A stretch of 64,000 bases of DNA, taken from NCBI GenBank assembly GCA_033065855.1, contig JAVXUO010002997.1, positions 1-64,000 of the forward strand, written 5' to 3'. Shown here piece after piece: positions 1-9,580 of the stretch. The notes under the pieces are model-generated. The model ran no database searches. It saw only the letters and a list, made by a program, of their open reading frames with translations, and was not told the DNA's origin. Position 1 is the stretch's first letter; the number at the start of each line of letters is the position of its first letter. Both the position numbers and the translations under genes were made by a program. The stretch comes from Escallonia rubra. Taxonomy: Eukaryota > Streptophyta > Magnoliopsida > Escalloniales > Escalloniaceae.

Positions 1-189
1 GAATTGTTTTTAAGGCGCGGAGCGCTTTGATCGAGCATGGCGATGTTTTAAGCATCGGAGCGTTTTGACCGAGGAATGATGTTGAGTAAATTTGACTATC
101 GAACGGGTGACGTGTCGGAGCGGGTGACGTGTCGTGCCACTGGAGTCTTTTAGCGGGCCCTGGGGTGCGGTCCGAATAGGTTGTGAACA
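1..189 (-). repeat. 3' LTR of the Tat element (inner end only)
   Basis: Positions 1-189 match 14115-14336 almost base for base, and both end in GTGAACA on the plus strand. After position 189 the left copy enters the element interior, while after 14336 the right copy enters unrelated A+T-rich DNA. This fixes the LTR edge. The right copy carries a 33 bp longer version of a GAGCGGGTGACGTGTCG repeat. The other roughly 1.6 kb of this LTR lies before the window. Confidence 0.93.
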
Positions 190-200
190 TAAGTCCCCTG
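190..200 (-). promoter_or_regulatory. Polypurine tract of the Tat element
   Basis: On the minus strand the bases just before the 3' LTR read CAGGGGACTTA and are followed by TGTTCACAACC, the LTR start. A short purine run touching the 3' LTR is where plus-strand DNA synthesis is primed. The tract is short and not pure purine, so the exact cut site is uncertain. Confidence 0.6.
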
Positions 201-292
201 CGTGCGGGGTGCGCGGAGGGGCAACCCGAGCGGGCGCCACACGCATAAACGGTGTTGGATGCACTGGGCATGGTTGTCGCTCAGTGCTTAGA

Positions 293-700
293 GCCCGCTG
301 CGATTGCGAGGGCTAGGAGCCCGGTCGCTTTGATGGAGACGGCGATGGCTATAAGCGTGAGAGCCCATCTCGGATGCGAGGGTCGGAGCCCCGTCGCTGG
401 ATTGAGACGGCGATGGCTATAAGGTTGAGAGCCCATCCCGGATGCGAGGGCCGGAGCCCCGTCGCTTGATTGAGACGGCGATGGCTATAAGCTTGAGAGC
501 CCATCCCGGATGCGAGGGCCAGAGCCTCGTCGCTTTGATGGAGACGGCGATGGCTATAAGCTTGAGAGCCCATCCCGGATGCGAGGGCCGGAGCCCCGTC
601 GCTTTGATTGAGACGGCGATGGCTATAAGCTTGAGAGCCCATCCCGGATGCGAGGGTCGGTTGATTGTGCCGGCGAGGGCTTTAAGGTTGTGAGCCCGCC
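293..700. repeat. 68-69 bp tandem repeat near the 3' LTR
   Basis: The word GAGCCCAT recurs at 361, 429, 497, 566 and 635, giving a unit of 68-69 bp that contains GCGAGGGCCGGAGCCCC and GAGACGGCGATGGCTATAAG. Degenerate units extend the array on both sides. Long ORFs in this stretch on both strands are by-products of the period. A diverged copy of the same unit, with GCGAGGGCCGGAGCCC, occurs inside the LTR at 13330-13535. Confidence 0.88.
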
Positions 701-1250
701 CCGCCGTCAGGGGTCGTAGTGCCAGAGCACTGGGAGCGCGTCAAAGTAGCATCCCGGAGGAGCCGGCTGCCCGAGAGGAGGGAGAAAAGATGTGTCCCGG
801 AGAAGTCGTCGATTCCCGCGGGATGTTGCACACTCCGGAGAGTGGGTCGGAGCCTGTTCCACGAGCAAAGCAAGGTGCGCATGGTGTGGTGGATGAGTGT
901 GGTGCCTGGTGGGCAGGTAACATGATTGGGGCGCACGGGTGTGGCGACTACCGTCGCGAGGCAAGACCGAGTGCTGAGGTACATATCGCGAGAACGGTGC
1001 ATGAGAGCAGCGACGAGGGTCGTGAGACGAGATAGGCGACGAGCGTCGCGATGCTGTTCGGCCGTCACGAGTGGACGTGGCTGTGAAGATGGTGGTGTTG
1101 GTGCGATGGGTAAGGCCCGAAGAGAAGGGCCGTGTGGGGTTTGAAACATGAATGTGGGGGATATGCGTAAGTAGTGGGAAAGAAAAAGAAATTTTATTTT
1201 TTTATTTTATTTTTGGAAAAAAGATGGGTGGTTGAGATGGGATGGCCCAC
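701..1250. other. G+C-rich non-coding spacer of the Tat element
   Basis: This stretch lies between the tandem array and the candidate promoter of the antisense gene. Short overlapping ORFs occur on both strands, but none resembles a known domain and all look like by-products of high G+C. An A+T-rich patch at 1185-1225 precedes the TATA-like box. I see no gene here. Confidence 0.5.
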
Positions 1251-1253
1251 TTC

Positions 1254-1259
1254 TATAAA
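1254..1259 (+). promoter_or_regulatory. Candidate TATA box of the antisense PMD gene
   Basis: TATAAA within TTCTATAAAGAGGGAG lies on the plus strand, just after an A+T-rich patch in otherwise G+C-rich DNA and about 820 bp before the first PMD start codon. The spacing would give transcription from about 1285 with a purine-rich leader. This rests on the motif and its position only. Confidence 0.4.
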
Positions 1260-1379
1260 GAGGGAGAGGGGGGGGTGGTTTGTAAAGAAACATTCCGCAT
1301 TTGGGAAAGAAAGATTGAGAGAAAGAAAAGAGAAGAAATGGTGAGAAAGGGAAGGCGAGTGGCCGGGGGGGCGGCCGCA

Positions 1380-1860
1380 GAGGGGGGTCGGCGTGGCCAA
1401 GGGGTCGGCGGCGGTGGAGAGAAGGAAAGAAGAGGGGAAGGGGGAAAGAGGGAAGAAAGAAGGGAAGAGGAGGGGTCGGCCACCCGAGGGGGGTCGGCGG
1501 GGGGAGGAGGGTCGGGCACCCCGGGGGGTCGGCCAACACGGGGGAGAGGAGACGGGCGGGGAGGAAAGGAGGAGAGGGGAGGGGCTCGGCCACGCGAGGG
1601 GCGTCGGCCGGCAGAGGAGGTTCAGCGGGGGGAGATGCCGCGGGGGGAGTAGGGAGAGGGAGGAGAGAAGAAAGGGATCGGCGGGGCCGAGGGGGTCGGG
1701 AGCTGGAGGTGGGTCGGCGGGGACGAAGGGGTCGGGAGGGGGAGGTGGTTCGGCGGCCGAAGGGGTCGGGAGCTGGGGGGTCTCGGTGCAGAGGGGTCGG
1801 GAGCTGAGGGAGGTCGGCGGGGAAGGGGGGCGAGGAGCTGGGGAGTCGGCGGGGTCAAGA
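1380..1860. repeat. Purine-rich repeats with GGGGTCGGC core (antisense leader)
   Basis: The words GGGGTCGGC, GGTCGGCGGGG and GGTCGGGAG occur about 18 times at irregular spacing in a G/A-rich plus strand. This is the reverse complement of the GGCCGACCCC core of the LTR minisatellite at 13619-14096, so the two sets lie in inverted orientation within the element. Proline-rich and glycine/arginine-rich ORFs here on both strands are artefacts of composition. Confidence 0.75.
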
Positions 1861-2080
1861 GCCACGGGCAAGGTCACGCCCGCCGAGCCGGTGCCCGTTC
1901 TGAACATGTTGGAGCAGCAGATGTGGGTGAAACCACGAGGTGGTGCGGCGAGCGCGGCGCGGCCACCGTGAAATGTGACGACGGAACCGGTGGCGCCCCC
2001 GCCCAGAGATGAGGGCGAAGCTGCGGGAGGGGGGGAGACGGGAGTGCCGCTTTCATTTGATGATGCGTCGGTGAGGACGT

Positions 2081-4173
2081 ATGATCCGGACCCGGATAAG
2101 ACGGTCACCGTTGAGAGTAAAAGGGGTAGTACTGGCCATGCCTGGCCGGGAGTTGTGGAGGGAGCTGGCCATCCGGGTAGCAGATGGTGCGTTCACAGTG
2201 CCTTGGAGTGGTGCGTCGATGGGGGAGGAGCCGCGAGTGCCGTCACCATATGTGCGGGCTCCTAGCTGGGAGGATGCGCCCGTGCCGTCACCGAGGTATG
2301 TGGCGGGGTTGTTGGTGGAGCGTGAGGATATACCCTGGGCACCTGTGGTGTTCAAGGGTCACGGTGCGATGCCGATTGGGTGGGACTTCTGGTGTGAGCA
2401 CATGATGGAGGTGCCGAGGTGGGCGGCATTATTGGATGTGTTGGGGTTGGTGCCGGCGATTGACATTACGGCGAGGGGGGTGGAGTTGTACAAAGACACG
2501 CCTGGGATGACTTTGTTGTTGTCGCGATGGAGTACTCAGACACATACCTTTGTGACTGAGTTCGGAGAGATTGGGCCGACGCTGCTAGATGTGATGATGT
2601 TGACGGGGCTGCCGATGCGTGGAGAGATGGACGCACGTGTGACGCGGCTGACTAATGAGGAACGGTTGTTGCAGACGCAGTTGATTGATATTTTGGCAGA
2701 GACGAAGCAGCATCGGAAGGCGACATATAGCGGGTGGCTCCGATTGTTCTACGGCACGCCGCAGGTGAGGGCGGGGCAGAAATTGGGCAATGCGGCCCAT
2801 TTCGTAATGGGGCCATATCACAAGGACGAGTGGTACGAGATGGTGGCCTTTTTGACGATGTACTTGTCGAGGTAAGAATGATGCGTTCCATTGCTTGTAT
2901 ATTTGTAGATGTGATGTGAGTTTTTGGTTGTATATAATGCATTGGCGTGTTGTTTTGTGTTGCAGATTCGTGTTTGAAGGGACGCCGGAGGATGGCATAT
3001 CCGCGAAGGTGATCCCCCTGGCGATTCGGATGGCGCAGGGGAAGCGTGTTGGGCTAGCTCCCGTGTATCTGGGCACCATGTATTCACGGTTGGATCAGTT
3101 CGTGAACGACGTGAAGAGGTCGCACGGGCGGTACCAAGTGGCGACCTACGTGGATTGGATGTTCCTGTAGCGGTACTTGTATGAGTGCTTTCCAGACTAT
3201 CGTCTGACAGGATATCCGCTCGAGCATCCAGCACCGAAGACGAGGACAGTGATGCACAGCGGCAGATCACGGGAAGTGGCATTGTGGTGCAGTGGGGCGC
3301 GGGCATTTGCATGGGCGGGCATCAAGAGGCCGGAGTGCTCATTGTCGCGGTTGATGGATGTGAGGGAGGCATGCATGGCACGACCGTATAGAGAGATGCA
3401 TGCGTCATACAGAGTACCCCCTGGTTCCACGGACAGGAGATGACGATAGATCTGACCAAGAGGGGGGGTTGCCACCGGCGGACGTTGTGCTCTTGGTGGC
3501 CTACTTTCCAGGTTGGCTGCCAGTGATGACTGATGATGGCGGGAAGTCTGCAGAGAACCTATATTACGTGGCTCGGTATTGCCCGGACCGGTTGTCGCGG
3601 ACATTTGGTTACTTGGAGCCGCCGTGTGGGTATCGTAGCCCATGGAATGTGACGACCGCATTCGGATACACGTGGTATGACAGAGTTCGTGAGTGGCCGG
3701 TACCGGTGGTAGCGTGGAGGAGGCCGGGGAGAGCGTCAATGGGGGCGGTGACGGTGGAGTATGCACAGTGGTGGGAGCGTCTGCGGGCGGTCTGGGCGGA
3801 GTGGTTGGCACAGCCATCGGGGACACGGCGACTGGTTGACGTGTTCGCCTGTGACCGGGCGTTGAGCTTGGTATCGATGACAGCGGCGAGGCAGGCCGGC
3901 ATGCTGGTGTTAGTGACGGGGAGTGCGGTTGTGAGTTCGGAGAAGGATCCCGACGAGGAGGGCGAGCAGTCCGAGGATGAGGCTCTAGAGGAGGACCATG
4001 GGGAGGGGCCAGTGGTGGCGGTATCGCGGGTGCCAGGGGCCGGCAAGGGGCCGCTGTCGTTACTGCGAGTTGGTATGATGGAGGGGGCTCGTCAGGCGAG
4101 CGCGGGTTCTTCAGACTTGTGGCTGACATGATCGAAGAGGCCGCGAGATGCGTTGGAGGAGCCAGTGGTTGAG
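2081..4173 (+). pseudogene. Plant Mobile Domain (PMD) gene, antisense in the Tat element, N-terminal part
   Basis: From the ATG at 2081, exon 1 (2081-2871) encodes 263 residues. They include GWDFWCEHMMEVPRW, LLSRWSTQTHTF and GPTLLDVMMLTGLP, which fit the PMD family (Pfam PF10536, the MAIN/MAIL1 type domain; plants carry it both in host genes and in transposons). A 94 bp GT-AG intron follows. Exon 2 resumes in frame (FVFEGTPEDG), then meets TAG at 3168, probably from CAG, and continues in frame to about 3443. The rest (3400-4131) is in another frame and contains AYFPGWLPVMTDDGG and WWERLRAVWAEW. It lies opposite to pol and converges on it. Function is not known from sequence; PMD proteins of the host are nuclear and affect silencing and transcription. 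The stop and frameshift make this copy a pseudogene. Family assignment is from memory of conserved words. Confidence 0.82.
2872..2965 (+). other. Intron 1 of the antisense PMD gene
   Basis: The donor GTAAGAATG follows TACTTGTCGAG, and the acceptor TTGTGTTGCAG precedes ATTCGTGTTTG. Removing the 94 bp joins ...MYLSR to FVFEG with the reading frame kept. The plus-strand intron inside a minus-strand retrotransposon shows that the gene is meant to be transcribed opposite to the genomic RNA: in genomic RNA the intron is antisense and cannot be spliced out. Confidence 0.8.
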
Positions 4174-4274
4174 GTAGGCCGAACTGTGGCCGCTTGTGAT
4201 TAAATCTCGTTTTGTTTTTTTTTTTTGATGTTATTATTAAAATAAAAAAAATGCTAATGGTTGGTTTTGGACAG
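4174..4274 (+). other. Candidate intron 2 of the antisense PMD gene
   Basis: GAG|GTAGGCCG at 4174 and a T/A-rich tract ending TTTTGGACAG|GGGTACG at 4274 make a plausible 101 bp GT-AG intron. It has a run of T and A (4208-4252) unlike the G+C-rich exons. The reading frame just before it is disturbed (TGA at 4129 in one frame), so the phase cannot be verified. Confidence 0.55.
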
Positions 4275-5426
4275 GGGTACGGGGGACAAGCGGTGGAGAG
4301 CGGCAGCGATGCAAATGTAGCGGTCGAGACAGAGGCGGCGAGAGCAGCTGAGGTTGATGAGCCAGCAGGCAGGGATGAGCCGGTAGCGTTTGGCGCACCG
4401 GGGGCCGGGGCCAGTGGCGGGGTGAGTCCACCACCAGATGTCGAGGAGGGGGCGGGTGATGTGTATGGTGGCTTGGTCGACGAGTCGTTGATGTTTGATG
4501 CCAGTGGTTACTGGTGGACAGGCGCGGCGACGGAGGCCGCGGTGGTTGAGCGGGGGGATTTGATGGAGTTGGAGCCTGCAGTGGCGGTCCCGATTCAAGA
4601 GGTGGAGATCCCGGTGCAGCCGGTGTAGGCTGTTGTGGTGGCGCCGTCAGGGTCGACCGTTGAGGCGAGTGCGACGTTGATGGCGATGCACTCGATGATC
4701 TTTAGTGTACAGGCAGCCGGGGAAGTGCGTGAGAGGCCGGTGATGGTGTTGAGTGGCACAGCAGCCGGGGAGGCGCGTAGCGGATCGTGGAGTGGCCAGG
4801 CCGACGTGGTAGTAGGGGAGAACCTCCAGCTACCCTTGGAGACAGTGCGTCGGTTAGAGATGGTGAAGGCGGCGTACCCGCAGACGTTTGAGGGGGTGAA
4901 TTTAGAGAATTCGGTGCTGTAGAGATGGGTGTACTCAGGGTTTGTGGAGTGGCTGCTGCCGATTGCGAGTGTTCCCGCGGCGGGCTGGACAACAGCGTTC
5001 ATTGAGCGGTCACTGACGGAGTTCGCGGCATTCACCTCTTTAGGTGTGCAGCTAGATTGGTTGGCCGAGTTCTTTAGGTCGAGGAGCGAGGGTGGTGCTG
5101 TGAGCGAGAGGATGGCCTTGGTACGCATAAAGGAGATGCTGCTCGAGAAGCGGCGCCAAGGGCTGGAGGTGGAACGATCAGAGATCAACGGAGAGTTGGT
5201 CGTGATTGACAGAGAGGTGGCAGAGATAGAGAGGCAGCTGACAGACTTGCAGAGACGTCTGAGTGATCTCCAGAGGCGGCGGGCGGATGTGGAAGTGCGA
5301 GAGACTGGGCGTCTGAGGCGGCAAGCTGAGTTCGAGGCGGAGCAGTCGTCGCTACAGGTTCAGCGTCAGGCGTTGCAGGCGTTTAGCGTTCACCCGGTAG
5401 CCGCTTTGTTATCTAGCTTCCGGTAG
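4275..5426 (+). pseudogene. C-terminal part of the antisense PMD gene, acidic linker plus coiled coil
   Basis: One reading frame runs from 4275 to a TAG ending at 5426, with two internal stops, TAG at 4626 and TAG at 4920, both easily derived from CAG. The first 200 residues are rich in A, G, E and V and look disordered. The last part (about 5100-5400) is a strong heptad-like coiled coil, with words such as EIERQLTDLQRRLSDLQ and RRRADVEVRETGRLRRQ. Long C-terminal extensions with coiled coils are common in transposon-borne PMD genes, but I cannot name this one. It probably belongs to the same transcript as the PMD exons upstream. Confidence 0.6.
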
Positions 5427-5877
5427 GTTCATCATAGATGTACTGTCTAGGGAGTGCCCGGTAGTGGCCAAAGACATTTTATGTATGTATAAACACCTAT
5501 CTTGTTGGTACATGAAGTGTAATTGCGTGCTGTTTTGTTAACATCTGTCGTGCATGTATGGTATAAGCGTTGCGTGTGACGATTGCGTGTTGCGTCTGTT
5601 GGATGTCTGTCTGTGTCCCCCCCCCCCCCGTCCTTTCCTTGTTCTGCTTCTTGTTTTTTTTTATCGAGGACAAACACTTGATAACTAAAAAATGAATACA
5701 GAAGTAGAGGCAAAGTACAGCGGTATAAGTAAAAAGATCGTATATTGATAGTGCGTGAATTAAGGAAATGTCTTTACACAAAAAGAACTCGTAACAAGAA
5801 ATAAAAGTACAAGCTAATACATGTGTGTACATACACAAGATGCTGAGTCGTGGGGGGTGGGACAAGCCGCAAGTTGA
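5427..5877. other. Spacer between convergent PMD gene and pol
   Basis: These 451 bp separate the end of the plus-strand PMD gene from the end of the minus-strand pol gene. They are A+T-rich compared with their neighbours, carry a run of ten C (about 5619-5628), and contain AATAAAAG at about 5800 on the plus strand, which could serve as a polyadenylation signal. No conserved coding words are seen. Confidence 0.5.
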
Positions 5878-6753
5878 TCATGCATAGTACTTCTTCAGAT
5901 AGCGACCATTGACAGGGGCGGTAAGTTGCCCGTCGTCTGGATTGAGTAGGAGGTACGAGCCATTGCTCCTGGCAGTATGTATTTCAAATGGCCCCTCCCA
6001 GTTAGGTGTAAACTTAGGAGCTGACAAATTGGCCCGTACATGCTTGGCGGCTTGGAGGACGAGGTCACCTGCTGCGAATGAGCGAGGTTTGACGGTCTTC
6101 CCGTAGGCTTTGACAAGCTTCTCATGATATGCTTTCATTCGTCGCATGGCATTGGCTCTCTTTTCATCAAGGCTCTCAAGTGCCACCATTCTGGTTTCCT
6201 CCTCTCCGAGACCACTGCTGAGGGATAGACGCGCCGATGCGATTGCGATCTCGGTCAGCACTACACATTCGTCCCCGTAGACGAGGGAGAAGGGTGTGGC
6301 CTTCGTAGCTGTGTGTCTGGAAGTTCTGTAGGCCCAGAGGGCATGACTTAGCTATTCGGACAAGGAGTTGCTCGCGTCATGGACCATGCGTGACAAAACG
6401 CGCAACAGAGTTTTGTTAGAGGCTTCAGCCTGACCGTTGCCTTGCGGATAATAAGGAGTCGACGTGGCATGATTGATATCGTCTACTTCCATGAGAGTCC
6501 GAACATCTCGATTGATGAATGGCGTGCCGTTGTCGGAGATAATACATCGGGGGATGCCGAAGCGACAGATGATGTGGTCGCGCAAAAAGTTGGCGATGGC
6601 GCCCCCTGTGGCTCTTCGCAGAGGTATGGCTTCGACCCACTTCGTGAAACGCTCCGTTGCGACCATGATCCAAATGTGACCTTTTGATGGTGGATGTATG
6701 GGGCCAATAAGGTCGAGAGCCCAAGAGTGGAATGGCCAAGGGGCCGTGATCAT
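5878..6753 (-). pseudogene. pol: Tat integrase catalytic core and C-terminal domain
   Basis: The catalytic triad is visible in ALDLIGP (D), ISDNGTPF (D) and GNGQAEASNKTL (E), the retroviral-type DDE integrase that inserts element cDNA into the genome. After a TAG at 6352 (probably from TGG, since W is usual there) the same frame continues with LSHALWAYRTSRHTATKATP and a C-terminal region with FAAGDLVLQ and PNWEGPFEI, ending at 5878. No chromodomain follows, as expected for the Tat clade. A frameshift near 6755 separates this frame from the zinc-binding part upstream. One stop and one frameshift make it non-functional. Confidence 0.9.
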
Positions 6754-6791
6754 GCGTAAGTTGCTGGCATGTGCATTCTATCTGCGTGTCT

Positions 6792-7373
6792 CTAGCAGGG
6801 TTGACAGTGTCGTACATGAGAGATTGCATCGGATTTCATAGTCGGCCAGTAGTACCCCAGCCTGAGTAGTTCTGCATACAATTTCTGAGAGCCTTGATGT
6901 TCGCCACAAGCACCATTGTGCACTTCGTTGATCACCTCGACTGCTTGGGCACCCTGCAAGCATCGTAGGGTGCGTCCCGAAAATCCCTTGCGAAATAATT
7001 CGCCTTCCGTCTCGAAGTACTTGACCGACTTGCGTTTGATAGATCGTGTCGAGCTGTGGTCAGAGGGTAGCAGTCCGTGGGACAGATATTGCAGGAAAGG
7101 CTGGCGCCAGTCACCCTCAATATTAACGACAAGAGCTTCCGTACGGTCTGGGGCATATAGGCATTCTGAGCAAGCCTGCTGCACATCCGAAGCATCCTTA
7201 GCCATGGATGGCCAAAAGAGACCAATTCGCTGGAGACGACGGTATAGTGGTGGTCCGCCGAGGCCGCAACACTTTTGATGTCCATATTGCAATTTGTGCT
7301 TTGCTTCTGCCGGGGCCAAGCATCGTGCCAGAGTGCCCCCGGGACATCGCTTGTACAGGATGTCTCCTAACAT
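6792..7373 (-). pseudogene. pol: Tat integrase zinc-binding region, duplicated
   Basis: Two similar modules follow each other. The first has LGDILYKRCPGGTLARCL, QYGHQKCCGLGG and QACSEC; its second histidine is lost. The second has GELFRKGFSGRTLRCL, EVHNGACGEHQGS, LGYYWPTMKSDA and HCQPC, a complete H-H-C-C set that binds zinc at the integrase N-terminus. Each module is preceded by DWRQP (the first of these lies before the TAA at 7380). Integrases normally have one such module. TAG at 6792, where CAG (Q) is usual, ends the frame. Confidence 0.85.
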
Positions 7374-7379
7374 AAAGAA

Positions 7380-8105
7380 TTATGTGCGAGTGGAGACGGA
7401 AGCGAGTGATGGTGCTCTAAGCTGGTCGACGATCGGCTGCCTCCAATCATCGGTCGTAGTGTCCGTCGGTACCAAGTCCAACGTCGTGCATGGTGCCGTC
7501 CTTTTGATAATGGTTAGCACCCGTTGTTCGCCGTCAATGTCTATTTTTGACGCGATCGTGGCTAAGCTGTCCGCATGTCGGTTGTGGCACCTGCTGTGAT
7601 GTTCATATTGGATATAACCAAGCTGTCCCTCCAAGTGTTGTACTAAGGCACGATAAGGTGCCAAGGCTGGCTCCCTGACTGCAAACTCCCCATCGGCCTG
7701 CTTCATGATTAGGTTCGAGTCCCCCTTTACACGCAATGATTTAGCCCCCATGCTGATGGCTAGCATGAGGCCAATGACGAGGGCCTCGTACTCGGCTTCA
7801 TTGTTAGATACCGGGAATGCGAGTTTGAAGGATAGGGAGGTGGTAACACCTTCTGGGTTCCGAAGGACAATGCCGGCACCACCTTGCCGGATGGGAATTC
7901 CCTTGGGGTCTTTACTAGTGGCTGAGCCGTCGAACTCAAGTGTCCATAATTCATCAACATCAGAGGTCAGGGCCGTCTCCTCTCCAGGCAATTGATGTGA
8001 GGTTGGTTCATATTGTTGACGTGGGAAGAAGGCGCGAGTGCTTGGCTTCGCAAAGCCGTAGGATTCTTGATGGATAGGCCGAATTCGGCCAGTAGTAGTA
8101 ACCAA
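7380..8105 (-). pseudogene. pol: Second (archaeal-like) RNase H of the Tat element
   Basis: The region around 7500-7950 encodes an RNase H fold with WTLEFDGSATS (first D), NNEAEYEALVIGL (E), VKGDSNLIMKQ (D) and NRHADSLATIAS (last D), so all four acidic residues are present. It would remove the RNA strand of RNA/DNA hybrids. This extra domain, closer to archaeal and host RNase HI, defines the Tat clade and is distinct from the RNase H fused to reverse transcriptase upstream. The start falls in a frameshifted overlap with the first RNase H; TAA at 7380 ends the frame. Confidence 0.88.
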
Positions 8106-9349
8106 CGAGTAAGTTGTCCAGACAGGGCGGGGCGGGTGAGCATGTATCGTAATGGGTCAGCCTTGGTGACGAGTACAATTTGGTGCGACAAGAAGTAGTG
8201 TCTGAATTTCTGCGAGGCGTAGACCAAGGCGAAACAATGCTTTTCGAGCTCAGAATAATTGGCCTCGGGTTCTTTAATTGACCGACTGAGATAATAAACC
8301 GGACGTTCCACTCCGTCCACTTCTTGAGCAAGTAACGCCCCTATAGATCTGGGCGTGGAGGTTAGGTAAAGCAAGAGTGGTAGGCCTCGCTGCGGGACAG
8401 CCATGGTCTGCGGTGACATGAGAACCGCCTTGATTTATTCGAATGCTTGTTGTTGGGGCGCACCCCAACTCCACGGTGCACTCTTGCGCGTCAAGTGCTG
8501 GAAGGGCGTGATGAGTTCGGCCAAGGCAGGGATGAACCTGCGGAGATAAGAAACCTTGCCAAGGAAACTTTTTAACTGCTTGGTGCTCTTGGGTGGTGGC
8601 ATCTCTCGGATAGAGGCGACTGTGGAGGGGTCAACGTCGATACCCTGTCGATTGACCAGGAAGCCGAGAAATTTGCCGGAGGAGACCCCAAAGGCACATT
8701 TGAGCGGATTCATTTGCATGTTGTATTGACGACATCGATCAAAAACTGCCCGAAGGTCCGCAAGATGCTCACTTTCCTTTTTAGATTTAATAATGAGGTC
8801 GTCAACATAGTCTTCCACTGTGCGGTGTATCATGTCGTGGAAGATAACTGTCATAGCTCTCTGATAGGTGGCACCCGCATTCTTGAGACCAAAAGGCATG
8901 ACCTTCCAACAAAAGTTACCCATCGGGGTCCGAAAAGCTGTGTTGGCACTGTCATCTTGGTTCATTCGAATTTGGTTGTAGCCGGTGAAGCCGTCCATTA
9001 AGGACAGGGTCTCGTGTCCGGCGGTAGCCTCCGTGAGCATATCAATATTGGGCAGTGGAAATTCATCTTTAGGGCATGCCTTATTCAAATCGCGGAAGTC
9101 AATACAAACGCGAACTTGTCCATTCTTCTTTTGCACAGGAACAACATTGGCCAACCAGATAGGATGAGTGATGGGTTCGATGAAGCCAGCCTGCAGAAGT
9201 CGTTCGATCTCTTGTTTGATTTTTATTTCAAGTTCGGAACGGAAGGATCGCGTATGCTGTCGAATTGGGATGAACCCGTTGGTAATGTTGAGATGGTGCG
9301 TCACCAAGGCAGGATCCAATCCAGGCATTTCGTTATAACTCCATGCCAA
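7967..9349 (-). pseudogene. pol: Tat reverse transcriptase and first RNase H
   Basis: The frame starts with LAWSYNEMPGLDP, followed by the reverse transcriptase core: VRVCIDFRDLNKACPKD, SLMDGFTGYNQI, MPFGLKNAGATYQ and the catalytic YVDD of EDYVDDLIIKS. It ends with the connection region. TAA at 8435 interrupts just before the first RNase H (LTSTPRSIGALLAQE, VYYLSRSIKEPE), whose end is frameshifted near 8035. Upstream, 9350-9501 carries the usual lead-in (EDLEEINLADAGVEPR) in a different frame, with an apparent deletion joining it to LHWHETRDVLAWS. The enzyme copies genomic RNA into DNA; this copy cannot be translated through. Confidence 0.92.
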
Positions 9350-9580
9350 TACGTCGCGAGTTTCGTGCCAATGTAGGTCAGTCGAGGTTCCACCCCCGCA
9401 TCAGCCAGGTTAATCTCTTCAAGATCTTCGGCCTGCGGCCGCGTGCCGTCTTCATAGCAGGGGGTGCAGCGCCCGGTGTAAGCTCGTGATCTGACGGACA
9501 ATGCTCAGCCATGCAACACCATTATGGCTCCGTAGGTGGGCAGTGGTCGAGGCAGTCGGGCAGCGGACCCCCGGACACCG

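Noticed and set aside
349-693. ORFs on both strands over the 68-69 bp array
   Set aside because: They are open only because of the repeat period and have no domain.
1194-2108. 304-codon proline/serine-rich ORF on the minus strand
   Set aside because: Composition artefact of the purine-rich plus strand of the antisense leader.
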